From an uncultured Oscillospiraceae bacterium (GTDB lineage: Bacteria > Bacillota > Clostridia > Oscillospirales > Acutalibacteraceae): a stretch of 39,441 nucleotides of DNA. A program made the translations under genes and the position numbers. Under the pieces are notes generated by a model. It ran no database searches. It was not told the DNA's origin and saw only the letters and a list, made by a program, of their open reading frames with translations. Where the stretch lies: contig URGJ01000015.1 of the NCBI GenBank assembly GCA_900547445.1, forward strand, positions 1 to 39,441, in the 5' to 3' direction. Below, piece by piece: positions 7,513 through 16,003 of this stretch. The first letter of the stretch is position 1, and each line of letters starts with the position of its first letter.

Positions 7513-8796
7513 ATGAATACATACGAACATTCGGTTTATCTCGACGAGGGAAAATGCTGCGGCTGTACAACCTGTTTAAAGCATTGCCCAACAGAAGCGA
7601 TAAGGATAAAGGACGGCCGAGCGGTAATTAATCAGGAACGTTGCATTGACTGCGGCGAGTGTATACGCGTCTGCCCTCATAACGCTAAAAAAGCGCTTTA
7701 CGGCAAGCTTTCCGATATGGACGGCTTTAAGTGGAAGATTGCGCTTCCCGCGCCTACGCTTTACGGTCAGTTTGATAATCTTGACGATGTTGATTATGTG
7801 CTGGACGGACTGCTTAAAATAGGGTTTGACGATGTATATGAGGTATCCGCCGCGGCGGAGCTGGTAAGTGCATATACACGCCTCTATTTAAAGACCGAAG
7901 GGGTAAAAAAGCCCGCTATCAGTTCGGCTTGCCCCGTCGTAATAAGGCTTATAGGTTTGCGATTTCCGTCGCTTACGGATAATATAATCCATATGCTTCC
8001 ACCAATGGAGGTAGCAGCGGCTCTGGCACGTGAAAGGGCTCAGCGGGAACACCCTGAGCTTCGCCCCGATGAAATAGGTGTTTGCTTTATTTCGCCCTGT
8101 CCCGCTAAGTCAAGCTATGTTAAAAACGGATTTGCGGGATATAAAAGCAAGGTGGATGTTGTTGTTTCGATAAACGATGTTTATTTTCAGCTTATAGCTA
8201 AAATGAAGCACGACAACGAGGTAGAATCCCTTTCAAGCTCGGGTGTTATCGGAATAGGCTGGGCGACCAGCGGCGGCGAGGCGACGGCGATTTTTAACGA
8301 AAGCTACCTCGCGGCAGACGGTATAGACAATATAATACGCGTGCTTGATCAGGTTGAAAACGGCAACATACCGCCGCTTGAATTTATCGAGCTTAACGCC
8401 TGCACGGGAGGCTGCGTCGGCGGGGTTATGACAATGCAAAACCCCTTTATCGCAAAAGCGAGGCTTCAAAGCTTGCGCCGTTATCTTCCGGTTTCGCAGA
8501 ATTTCCTCTCAAAGGAGGAAAGCGGATATATTCCCGACGGGTATATCTTTAACGAAATACCTACCTATCATCCCATATCAAGGCTTAGCGACAGTATGGC
8601 GGAATCGATGCGTATGATGGCAGATATTCAAAAGCTTCGCGACGAGTTGCCGGGTATTGACTGCGGCTCCTGCGGCGCTCCTAATTGCAGGGCGTTTGCA
8701 GAGGACATTGTAAAACGCAGCGCCTGCCTTGAGGATTGTCTTATAAGACTTAAAAACGCAGAAAAAAAGGACGGCGGTGAGCAAAGTGACGGTTGA
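7513..8796 (+). CDS. hydS: Putative sensory [FeFe] hydrogenase (HydS-like)
   Basis: 427 aa. Two [4Fe-4S] ferredoxin motifs open the protein (C15-C18-C21-C25 and C44-C47-C50-C54). An H-cluster domain follows with all four ligands: C140 (SSACPVV), C196 (SPCPAKSS), C297 and C301 (ACTGGCVGG). A further [4Fe-4S] domain (C384, C387, C392, C409) ends it. The proton-relay Cys of ordinary hydrogenases (TSCCP) is Ala139, and the Glu after MPCxxK is replaced. Both changes are typical of sensory HydS proteins, as in Thermotoga maritima and Ruminococcus albus. No PAS domain is present. It probably reports H2 or redox state to the neighbouring ATPases rather than making H2 in bulk. It overlaps the next gene by 20 bases. 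Confidence 0.88.
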   Translation: MNTYEHSVYLDEGKCCGCTTCLKHCPTEAIRIKDGRAVINQERCIDCGECIRVCPHNAKKALYGKLSDMDGFKWKIALPAPTLYGQFDNLDDVDYVLDGLLKIGFDDVYEVSAAAELVSAYTRLYLKTEGVKKPAISSACPVVIRLIGLRFPSLTDNIIHMLPPMEVAAALARERAQREHPELRPDEIGVCFISPCPAKSSYVKNGFAGYKSKVDVVVSINDVYFQLIAKMKHDNEVESLSSSGVIGIGWATSGGEATAIFNESYLAADGIDNIIRVLDQVENGNIPPLEFIELNACTGGCVGGVMTMQNPFIAKARLQSLRRYLPVSQNFLSKEESGYIPDGYIFNEIPTYHPISRLSDSMAESMRMMADIQKLRDELPGIDCGSCGAPNCRAFAEDIVKRSACLEDCLIRLKNAEKKDGGEQSDG

Positions 8797-9109
8797 GGGT
8801 TTAAAGGAACACGGCTTTTCAGCCGTTGCGCTCCCCGAGCCCGGGCGTGAAATAACGGGAGTTTACATCGGCGACCTGTTAAGCTGGGTAATGGGCAGGG
8901 CGAAAAGCGGCGACGCGTGGATTACCATAATGTCAAACATAAATGTTTTGGCTGTCGCGGCTTTGGCGGACACCGCCTGCATAATAGCGGCTGAGGACGT
9001 AGAGATAACCGAGGATATAGCAAAAGCGGCAGTTGAAAAGGGAATTAACATTCTTTCCTTTTCGGGCAGCGCCTATGACGCGGCGGTACTGCTGAACGGA
9101 TTGCTATGA
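8777..9109 (+). CDS. DRTGG-domain protein, second copy
   Basis: 110 aa single DRTGG-type domain, distantly similar to the 118-aa protein at 6714. Features are GVYIGDLLSWVMGRAKSGDAWITIM, NVLAVAALADTACIIAAEDVEI and GINILSFSGSAYDAAVLL. The start is GTG at 8777: AAGG sits six to seven bases upstream, and the gene overlaps the end of hydS by 20 bases, so the two are likely translationally coupled. It ends in an ATGA overlap with the PHP gene. Role unknown; it may be a small ligand-binding or adaptor protein of the sensing module. Confidence 0.78.
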   Translation: MSKVTVEGLKEHGFSAVALPEPGREITGVYIGDLLSWVMGRAKSGDAWITIMSNINVLAVAALADTACIIAAEDVEITEDIAKAAVEKGINILSFSGSAYDAAVLLNGLL

Positions 9110-9819
9110 GGTACTATTACGATTTACATCTTCATTCCTGCCTTTCCCCCTGCGGGGACGACGAAGCAACGCCGGACAGCATTGCGGGAATGGGGGAGTT
9201 AAACGGTCTTGATATTATGGCGCTTACCGACCATAATACCGCGAAAAACTGTCCCGCGTTTTTTAAGGCGGCGCAAAGGCACGGAATAATACCGCTTGGC
9301 GGTATGGAGCTTACCACGGCGGAGGATATTCATATGGTCTGCCTTTTCGATAAGCTTGATAACGCTATGTCGTTTGGCGAATATATCGAAAGCAGAAGGA
9401 TACATATTAAAAACCGTACCGATATTTTCGGAAATCAGTTTATTTGCGACCATGAAGATAATATAACAGGAACGGAAGAATATCTGCTTACAAACGCGAC
9501 TACGGTTTCGTTTGACGAGGCGCCTGAGCTTGTTAAAAGCTTTGGCGGAGTCTGTTATCCCGCGCATATTGACCGTCAGGCAAACGCAATTTTGGCTGTT
9601 TTGGGGGATTTCCCAGAAAAGCCGTATTTTCCTATTGCTGAGGTTCATGACGGTGAAAAAGCCGCCGAGTATGCCGAAAGGTATCAGAAACGAATAGTAT
9701 CAAGCTCAGACGCCCACTACCTTTGGGATATAAGGGAAAAAAGCGCATTTCTTGAGCTTGACTGCGAAAGGGAAAACGCCGCTCGCGCGGTTATTGACTA
9801 CTTGCGGGGTGAAGTATGA
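9106..9819 (+). CDS. PHP-domain metal-dependent phosphoesterase
   Basis: 237 aa PHP domain, a metal-dependent phosphoesterase fold related to histidinol phosphatase and to the polymerase PHP domain. Metal-binding motifs are all visible: DLHLHSCLSPC at residues 6-16, ALTDHN, GGMELTTAEDIHMVCLF, CYPAHIDRQ and SSDAHYLWDI. It starts at an ATGA overlap with the DRTGG gene and ends at an ATGA overlap with the ATPase gene, so it is tightly coupled. In this setting it could remove phosphate from a protein or nucleotide in the signalling circuit. That is inference; no substrate can be read from sequence. Confidence 0.88.
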   Translation: MRYYYDLHLHSCLSPCGDDEATPDSIAGMGELNGLDIMALTDHNTAKNCPAFFKAAQRHGIIPLGGMELTTAEDIHMVCLFDKLDNAMSFGEYIESRRIHIKNRTDIFGNQFICDHEDNITGTEEYLLTNATTVSFDEAPELVKSFGGVCYPAHIDRQANAILAVLGDFPEKPYFPIAEVHDGEKAAEYAERYQKRIVSSSDAHYLWDIREKSAFLELDCERENAARAVIDYLRGEV

Positions 9820-10364
9820 AGGAATTATCGCTTAATATTCTTGATATTGCCGAAAATTCCGTTAAGGCGGGGGCGACACTGACCGAAATTACTGTTGAGG
9901 AAACCGCCGACCTGCTGACTATTACGGTAAAGGACAACGGCTGCGGAATGACCGAGGATGTTTTAAAATCGGTCACCGACCCGTTTTACACCACACGGAC
10001 TACCCGCAAGGTAGGAATGGGTATTCCGCTTTTAAAGCTTGCCGCCGAGCAGACGGGGGGAAGTCTTCAAATAGAGTCGCGCTGTGAAAGGGACTATCCC
10101 GACAGTCACGGCACCTCACTCAGGGCGGAATTTAATAAAAATCATATTGATATGACGCCGCTCGGTGATGTTATATCAAGTGTTTTAACACTTATACAGG
10201 GTCACCCTGATACCGATTTTTTGTTTAAGCATATATTACCCGATAAAACGGTTTCTCTTGATACGAGGGAGCTAAGAACCGTTTTGGGCGATGTTCCGCT
10301 TAACAGCTATGAGGTAATTAAATGGATAGAAGAATATCTTCTAGAACAATATTCTTTAATATAA
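9816..10364 (+). CDS. Histidine-kinase-like ATPase, no phosphoacceptor domain
   Basis: 182 aa. The first 110 residues are a GHKL ATPase: N-box NILDIAENSVKAGA, G1 box DNGCGM and G2 box GMGIPLLK. The last 70 residues form a separate region (TPLGDVISSVLTLIQGHPD onward) that I do not recognise; it could be a dimerisation or partner-binding part. There is no histidine phosphoacceptor helix and no membrane segment, so it is not a stand-alone sensor kinase. It starts four bases inside the PHP gene (ATGA). It is the second ATPase of the sensing block and differs clearly from the RsbW-like one. Confidence 0.85.
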   Translation: MKELSLNILDIAENSVKAGATLTEITVEETADLLTITVKDNGCGMTEDVLKSVTDPFYTTRTTRKVGMGIPLLKLAAEQTGGSLQIESRCERDYPDSHGTSLRAEFNKNHIDMTPLGDVISSVLTLIQGHPDTDFLFKHILPDKTVSLDTRELRTVLGDVPLNSYEVIKWIEEYLLEQYSLI

Positions 10365-10385
10365 CCGTATGAAAGGAAGAAAAAT

Positions 10386-10757
10386 ATGAAGTCATTGGCT
10401 GAATTACAGGCAATAAAGGACAGAATGAAGGATAAGGTTATCCTTCGCGAGGGCGTAAACAGTATACGCGTAGTTGTCGGAATGGCAACCTGCGGTATCG
10501 CGGCGGGCGCGCGTCCCGTGCTTAACACCCTCGTTGAGGAGGTCAACAAAGAGGGTCTTACCGATAAGGTTACCGTTTCTCAGACAGGCTGTATAGGTAT
10601 CTGCCAGTTAGAGCCTATTGTTGAGGTTTTCGAGGCGGGCAAGGACAAGGTCACTTACGTTAAAATGACCTCTGAAAAAGCAAAACGCGTTGTTGAAGAG
10701 CATCTTAAGGGCGGCAAGGTTGTAAATGAATACACTCTTGCCGGTCATAAGGAATAA
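10386..10757 (+). CDS. hndB: Thioredoxin-like [2Fe-2S] ferredoxin subunit of the hydrogenase
   Basis: 123 aa, matching the small HndB subunit found between the NuoE- and NuoF-like subunits of Hnd-type hydrogenases. The fold corresponds to the thioredoxin-like half of NuoE. Motifs are VVGMATCGIAAGA and QTGCIGIC, with a C-terminal KRVVEEHLKGGKVV that parallels the N-terminal domain of hndC. It has only three cysteines in total (C36, C69, C73): the first Cys of the usual CxxxxC pair is Val. The ribosome site GAAAGGAAG precedes the ATG. It is followed after 14 bases by hndC. Confidence 0.88.
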   Translation: MKSLAELQAIKDRMKDKVILREGVNSIRVVVGMATCGIAAGARPVLNTLVEEVNKEGLTDKVTVSQTGCIGICQLEPIVEVFEAGKDKVTYVKMTSEKAKRVVEEHLKGGKVVNEYTLAGHKE

Positions 10758-10771
10758 TTGGAGGTAAAAAT

Positions 10772-12568
10772 ATGATTCGTGCACATGTATTGATTTGCGG
10801 CGGTACGGGTTGTACCTCTTCGGGAAGTCAGGCAATTCAAAAGGCATTCGCCGAGAATATTGAAGCTTGCGGACTTTCGGACGAGGTAAAGCTGGTACAG
10901 ACCGGTTGTTTCGGTCTCTGCGCGCTCGGTCCCGTTGTTATCGTTTATCCCGACGGTACGTTTTACAGCAGAGTTACTCCCGAGGATGTTAAGGACATCG
11001 TTGAGGAGCATCTTTTAAAGGGAAGAATTGTTGAGCGTCTGGTTTATAACGATACAGGCAAGGAAGAAGCTGAGGTCGGAAACGTAGCACTCGGCGACAC
11101 CGCGTTCTATAAATCACAGAACCGTGTAGTGCTCCGTAACTGCGGCGTTATCAACCCCGAAAATATCGACGAGTATATCGCTATGGACGGCTATGCTGCT
11201 CTCGGTAAAGTACTTACCGAAATGACACCTGATGATGTTATTAAGTGTGTTACCGATTCAGGCCTCCGCGGCAGAGGCGGCGGCGGCTTCCCGACGGGCA
11301 GAAAGTGGGCGCTTTGCGCTCCTAATAAGGCTCCGCAGAAGTATGTTGTCTGCAACGCCGACGAGGGCGATCCCGGCGCGTTTATGGACCGTTCTGTGCT
11401 TGAGGGCGACCCCCACTCTGTAATTGAGGCTATGGCTATTGCGGGCTACGCTATCGGCGCTACACAGGGCTATGTTTATGTCCGTGCGGAGTACCCGATT
11501 GCGGTTAAGCGCTTGCAGATAGCTATCGATCAGGCGCGCGAATACGGGCTCTTAGGCAAAAATATCTTTGATTCGGGCTTTGATTTTGATTTACATATCC
11601 GCTTAGGCGCGGGCGCGTTTGTCTGCGGCGAGGAAACCGCGCTTATGACCTCTATTGAGGGTAACCGCGGCGAGCCGAGACCCCGTCCGCCTTATCCGGC
11701 TGTTAAGGGACTTTACAATTCTCCGACAGTTGAAAACAATGTTGAGACCTTTGCGAATATCCCGCAGATTATCCTTAGAGGCGCTGATTGGTTTGCTTCA
11801 ATGGGTACCGAAAAGTCTAAGGGTACAAAGGTATTCGCATTAGGCGGTAAGATTAAGCACACAGGCCTTGTTGAAATTCCGATGGGTACAACGCTCCGTC
11901 ATATTATTGAGGACATCGGCGGCGGTATTCCGAACGGTAAGAAGTTTAAGGCGGCGCAGACCGGCGGACCTTCGGGCGGCTGTATCCCCGCAAGCCTTAT
12001 CGATACCGAGGTTGATTACGATAACTTAACCGCTATCGGCTGTATGATGGGCTCGGGCGGACTTATCGTAATGGACGAGGACACCTGTATGGTCGATATG
12101 GCTAAGTTCTTCCTTGAATTTACGGTTGACGAGTCCTGCGGTAAGTGCACACCCTGCCGCGTAGGTACAAAGCGTCTGCTTGAAATGCTTGACAAGATTA
12201 CAAAGGGCAACGGCACTATGGAAGACCTCGACAAGATGGAGGAGCTTTGCCATTACATTAAGCAGAACTCTCTCTGCGGTCTCGGTCAGACCGCTCCAAA
12301 CCCCGTGCTTGCAACCCTTAAGTTCTTCCGCGAGGAATATGTCGCTCACGTTAAGGATAAGGTTTGTCCCGCGGGAGTATGTAAGGATCTCGTTTCTTAC
12401 TCAATCGACGCCGATAAGTGCAAGGGCTGTACAAAGTGCGCCCGTAACTGTCCTGTCGGCGCTATCAGCGGAACTATCAAGAATCCGCACGAAATCAATC
12501 AGAACGCCTGTATCAAGTGCGGCGCTTGTATTTCCAACTGTCCGTTCGGCGCGATTGTTAAAAAGTAA
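10772..12568 (+). CDS. hndC: NuoF-like FMN/NAD(H) subunit of [FeFe] hydrogenase
   Basis: 598 aa diaphorase subunit (HndC/HydB) that exchanges electrons with NAD(H) through FMN and, in related complexes, carries out electron bifurcation with ferredoxin. Domains in order: an N-terminal thioredoxin-like [2Fe-2S] domain (C9 and C14 in CGGTGC, then QTGCFGLC); the NuoF core with the glycine-rich FMN/NADH site GLRGRGGGGFPTGRKW; an SLBB domain; the [4Fe-4S] site ESCGKCTPCRVGTKR; and two C-terminal [4Fe-4S] motifs (KCKGCTKCARNCP and CIKCGACISNCP). Length and layout are the usual ones. GGAGG precedes the ATG. It sits between hndB and hydA. Confidence 0.94.
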   Translation: MIRAHVLICGGTGCTSSGSQAIQKAFAENIEACGLSDEVKLVQTGCFGLCALGPVVIVYPDGTFYSRVTPEDVKDIVEEHLLKGRIVERLVYNDTGKEEAEVGNVALGDTAFYKSQNRVVLRNCGVINPENIDEYIAMDGYAALGKVLTEMTPDDVIKCVTDSGLRGRGGGGFPTGRKWALCAPNKAPQKYVVCNADEGDPGAFMDRSVLEGDPHSVIEAMAIAGYAIGATQGYVYVRAEYPIAVKRLQIAIDQAREYGLLGKNIFDSGFDFDLHIRLGAGAFVCGEETALMTSIEGNRGEPRPRPPYPAVKGLYNSPTVENNVETFANIPQIILRGADWFASMGTEKSKGTKVFALGGKIKHTGLVEIPMGTTLRHIIEDIGGGIPNGKKFKAAQTGGPSGGCIPASLIDTEVDYDNLTAIGCMMGSGGLIVMDEDTCMVDMAKFFLEFTVDESCGKCTPCRVGTKRLLEMLDKITKGNGTMEDLDKMEELCHYIKQNSLCGLGQTAPNPVLATLKFFREEYVAHVKDKVCPAGVCKDLVSYSIDADKCKGCTKCARNCPVGAISGTIKNPHEINQNACIKCGACISNCPFGAIVKK

Positions 12569-12586
12569 GAAAGGAGCCTGATATTA

Positions 12587-14338
12587 ATGGAAATGTTAAA
12601 TGTTAAAATAAACGGTATTTCTGTAAGCGTGCCTAAAGGCTCTACTATTTTAGACGCCGCGCGTTTTGCAGGGATCGAAGTCCCCACACTTTGCTTTATG
12701 AAGGAAAAGAATGAGATCGGCGCCTGCCGTATCTGTGTTGTAGAGGCTAACGAGGGCAGAGGATTTAGGGTTGTTACCGCCTGCGTTTACCCCGTAAGCG
12801 AGGGTATGGAGGTATTAACAAATACCGAGAAAATTCAAAAAGCAAGAAGGACTACCTTGGAGCTCATTCTTTCAACCCACGACAAGAAGTGTCTTTCCTG
12901 CGTTCGTTCTACCAACTGCGAGCTTCAGAAGCTCTGCCGTGACTTCGGCGTTGACTCCACCGCTTTCGAGGGCTTTAAGCCTGTTTACGAGCTTGATGAG
13001 TCTACTCCTCACCTTGTAAGGGATAATAATAAGTGCGTGCTTTGCCGACGCTGTGTTGCCGCCTGCAAGGAGCAGTATGTAAGCGTAATAGGCGCTAACA
13101 ACCGCGGTATCGATACCGCTATCGGCACTCCGTTCGAGGTTGGTCTTTCCAACGTTCCCTGTATTTCCTGCGGTCAGTGTACTGTCGTATGTCCGACAGG
13201 CGCACTTACCGAAAAGGACGATACCGATAAGATTTGGGAGGCTCTTGCCGACCCGACAAAGCATGTTGTGGTTCAGACCGCTCCGTCTGTAAGAGCTACA
13301 TTGGGCGAGTGCTTCGGTATGCCGATCGGCACAAACGTAGAGGGCAAAATGGTTGCCGCTCTTCACAGACTCGGTTTTGATAAAGTATTTGATACAAACT
13401 TCGGCGCCGACCTTACAATAGTTGAGGAGGCAAACGAGCTTGTTGAACGCATTAAGAACGGCGGAACTCTGCCCATGATTACCTCCTGCTCACCTGGTTG
13501 GGTTAAGTTCTGCGAGTTCTATTATCCCGATATGCTCAATCATCTTTCCTCATGCAAGTCACCCCAGCAGATGGCAGGCGCGGTAATTAAGACATATTAT
13601 GCCGAAAAGATGGGAATTGACCCGAAAGACATTGTTTCTGTTTCGGTTATGCCCTGTACCGCTAAGAAGTTTGAGATCGGCAGAGCCGACCAGAGCGCGG
13701 CGGGCGTGCCCGATGTTGATATTGCTATTACTACGCGTGAGCTTTCGCGCATGATTATGCGCGCGGGTATGCACTTTGACTGGCTGCCCGATGAGGAATT
13801 TGACAATCCGCTGGGCGAGGATACGGGTGCTGCCGTAATCTTCGGTGCTACGGGCGGCGTTATGGAGGCGGCGCTCAGAACCGCTAACGATTGGCTCACG
13901 GGTAAGGACAACACCGAGGTTGACTTCACCGCTGTCCGCGGCACTCAGGGTCTTAAAGAGGCTACCGTAAATATTAACGGCAGCGATATTAAGGTTGCTG
14001 TTGCCTCGGGCGCGGCGGCGGCTAAGTGCGTAATGGATATGATGAAGAACGGCAATCCGAACGGCTGGACCTTTGTTGAAATAATGGGATGCCCCGGCGG
14101 ATGCGTAAATGGCGGCGGTCAGCCTATTCAGCCCCAGTATGTAAGGGATACCGTTGATTTGAAGGCTGTCCGTGCAAAGGCTCTCTATGATCAGGACGCT
14201 TCAATGCCGATTAGAAAGTCGCATGAATCACCTGTTATTAAAACACTTTACAGCGAGTGGTATGACGGTTTCGGCGGTCACAAGGCGCATCACGACCTGC
14301 ACACCTCCTACGTTCCGCGCAAGAAATATTCAAAATAA
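12587..14338 (+). CDS. hydA: Catalytic [FeFe] hydrogenase subunit (HydA/HndD)
   Basis: 583 aa enzyme that reduces protons to H2 at an H-cluster. Domains: N-terminal [2Fe-2S] (C36, C47, C50, C66); the His-Cys [4Fe-4S] region around STHDKKCLSCVRSTNC; two [4Fe-4S] motifs (CVLCRRCVAAC and CISCGQCTVVCP); then the H-cluster domain with L1 TSCSPGW (residues 299-305), L2 MPCTAKKFE and L3 EIMGCPGGCVNGGGQP. The small-subunit domain is fused at the C-terminus. This is the layout of the catalytic subunit of bifurcating complexes. L1 has Ser where the textbook motif TSCCPxW has a second Cys. GGAG lies ten bases before the ATG. It is the last gene of the operon. Confidence 0.95.
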   Translation: MEMLNVKINGISVSVPKGSTILDAARFAGIEVPTLCFMKEKNEIGACRICVVEANEGRGFRVVTACVYPVSEGMEVLTNTEKIQKARRTTLELILSTHDKKCLSCVRSTNCELQKLCRDFGVDSTAFEGFKPVYELDESTPHLVRDNNKCVLCRRCVAACKEQYVSVIGANNRGIDTAIGTPFEVGLSNVPCISCGQCTVVCPTGALTEKDDTDKIWEALADPTKHVVVQTAPSVRATLGECFGMPIGTNVEGKMVAALHRLGFDKVFDTNFGADLTIVEEANELVERIKNGGTLPMITSCSPGWVKFCEFYYPDMLNHLSSCKSPQQMAGAVIKTYYAEKMGIDPKDIVSVSVMPCTAKKFEIGRADQSAAGVPDVDIAITTRELSRMIMRAGMHFDWLPDEEFDNPLGEDTGAAVIFGATGGVMEAALRTANDWLTGKDNTEVDFTAVRGTQGLKEATVNINGSDIKVAVASGAAAAKCVMDMMKNGNPNGWTFVEIMGCPGGCVNGGGQPIQPQYVRDTVDLKAVRAKALYDQDASMPIRKSHESPVIKTLYSEWYDGFGGHKAHHDLHTSYVPRKKYSK

Positions 14339-14350
14339 TATAATTAAAAA

Positions 14351-14382
14351 GGGCTGTCGATTAGCGGCAGTCCTTAACTTTT
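14351..14382 (+). terminator. Terminator of the hydrogenase operon
   Basis: GGGCTGTCG (14351-14359) pairs with CGGCAGTCC (14365-14373), including two G-U pairs, around a five-base loop. A TTAACTTTT tail follows and five A bases precede. Confidence 0.7.
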
Positions 14383-14387
14383 AATGC

Positions 14388-14423
14388 TAAAAAACCGAGT
14401 GACCGCATTTTGATCACTCGGTT
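14388..14423 (-). terminator. Terminator of the pgk-tpiA-gpmI operon
   Basis: AACCGAGTGA (14393-14402) pairs with TCACTCGGTT (14414-14423). On the minus strand a run of six T follows the stem, whereas on the plus strand the tail is weak, so it mainly serves the minus-strand operon, 23 bases past gpmI. Confidence 0.75.
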
Positions 14424-14445
14424 GTATTATTTTAAAATGTTGGAA

Positions 14446-15978
14446 CTATTTAATAAGCGATTCTCCCGTCATTTCTTGGGGCTGGGTCAGTCCTAAAAGC
14501 TTAATGATAGTGGGGGAGATGTCGCAAAGTCTGCCACCTTTTCTAAGTTCACATTCCTTACCAATAACCGCAAAGGGAACGGGGTTTGTGGTGTGGGCGG
14601 TAAAGGGTGAGCCGTCGGTGTCAACCATTCTGTCGGCGTTGCCGTGGTCGGCGGTAAGGAGCATTACGCCGCCCATTTTAATGGTGCTGTCCGCTACTCT
14701 GCCTACGCAGGTATCAACCGTTTCAACCGCCTTGACAGCCGCTTCAAATATTCCTGTGTGACCTACCATATCGCAGTTTGCGAAGTTTAAGATTACAACA
14801 TCGTACTTACCGCTTTCAATCGCCTCGCATACCTTGTCGCAGACCTCGTTTGCGCTCATCTCGGGCTGTAAATCATAGGTAGCAACCTTGGGGGAGTTGA
14901 CAAGGATTCGGTCCTCACCCTCGAACATAACCTCTCTGCCGCCGTTGAAGAAGAAGGTTACGTGAGCGTACTTCTCGGTCTCGGCAATTCTTAGCTGGGT
15001 CATATTCTGCTTTGCGAGAAACTCGCCTAAAGTATTGTTAAGGGTCTGGGGCTTGAAGGCTACCTCAACATTGGGCATTGAAGCATCATACTGGGTCATA
15101 CATACATAAAATACCTTTTGTCTGCCGCCCTTGCGCTCAAAGCCTGTGAAATCATCGTCAACAAAGGTGCGGGTAATCTCTCTTGCGCGGTCGGGGCGGA
15201 AGTTAAAGAATATAACGCTGTCACCCGTCTTGATGCGCTCTGTGCCCTTTACAACGGTGGGGAGAACAAACTCGTCTGTGATGTGCTTGCCCTCTTCGTC
15301 AATCTCGGTGTAGGATTTTCTTACAGCCGCCGCAGCGTTGTCGGTCTTAATACCCTCACCGTAAACTAATGCGGCGTAAGCCTTGCCTACGCGTTCCCAA
15401 CGGTTGTCGCGGTCCATTCCGTAAAATCTGCCCATAACCGTGGCAAGCTTGCCGCAGCCGATTTCCTCTAATTTTTTATTAAGAGTATCAATATAATCCG
15501 CAGCGCTTGAGGGTGGAACATCACGTCCGTCAAGCAGGGCGTGAATGTATACTTTAGTCAATCCGTTGCGCTTTGCAAGCTCTACAAGTCCGTAAAGATG
15601 CTCAATGTGGCTGTGAACGCCGCCGTCCGACAAAAGTCCCATTAAATGGAGGGCGCTGTCGTTCTTCTTGCAGTTGTCGATAGCTTTTAAAAAGGCTTCA
15701 TTCTCGAAGAAATCGCCGTCGGCAATCGACTTTGTAATGCGGGTAAGCTCCTGATATACGATTCTGCCCGCGCCGATATTGGTGTGTCCGACCTCGCTGT
15801 TACCCATCTGACCGTCCGGCAGACCTACATCCATTCCCGAAGCGCCTATCTGAGTATTCGGGCACTCGGCGAAAATCTTATCAAGACGGGGAGTTTTTGC
15901 CGAATAGATAGCATTTCCGCTTGTGGTCGGGTTAATTCCGAAGCCGTCCATAATTGTTAAAACAATAGGTTTTTTCAT
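14446..15978 (-). CDS. gpmI: Phosphoglycerate mutase, cofactor-independent
   Basis: 510 aa, the normal length for the metal-dependent 2,3-bisphosphoglycerate-independent enzyme that interconverts 3- and 2-phosphoglycerate in glycolysis. It opens with LTIMDGFG (metal ligand Asp). The phosphorylated serine is in GNSEVGHTNIGAGR, followed by GLLSDGGVHSH, ALLDGRDVPP, FFNFRPDRARE, NFANCDMVGHTG and TADHGNADRM. GGAG stands before the ATG. It is the last gene of pgk-tpiA-gpmI; a gapdh gene is not in the window. Confidence 0.96.
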   Translation of the reverse strand: MKKPIVLTIMDGFGINPTTSGNAIYSAKTPRLDKIFAECPNTQIGASGMDVGLPDGQMGNSEVGHTNIGAGRIVYQELTRITKSIADGDFFENEAFLKAIDNCKKNDSALHLMGLLSDGGVHSHIEHLYGLVELAKRNGLTKVYIHALLDGRDVPPSSAADYIDTLNKKLEEIGCGKLATVMGRFYGMDRDNRWERVGKAYAALVYGEGIKTDNAAAAVRKSYTEIDEEGKHITDEFVLPTVVKGTERIKTGDSVIFFNFRPDRAREITRTFVDDDFTGFERKGGRQKVFYVCMTQYDASMPNVEVAFKPQTLNNTLGEFLAKQNMTQLRIAETEKYAHVTFFFNGGREVMFEGEDRILVNSPKVATYDLQPEMSANEVCDKVCEAIESGKYDVVILNFANCDMVGHTGIFEAAVKAVETVDTCVGRVADSTIKMGGVMLLTADHGNADRMVDTDGSPFTAHTTNPVPFAVIGKECELRKGGRLCDISPTIIKLLGLTQPQEMTGESLIK

Positions 15979-16003
15979 AATGCTCTCCTGAAAATAGAAA
16001 TTA

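Noticed and set aside
6714..9109. The two DRTGG proteins as a recent tandem duplication
   Set aside because: They share the fold and length but little direct sequence identity by eye, and four genes lie around and between them, so a recent duplication is not supported.
12872..13366. 164-codon open frame antisense to hydA
   Set aside because: Shadow of the strongly biased hydA coding sequence; no motif, no ribosome site.
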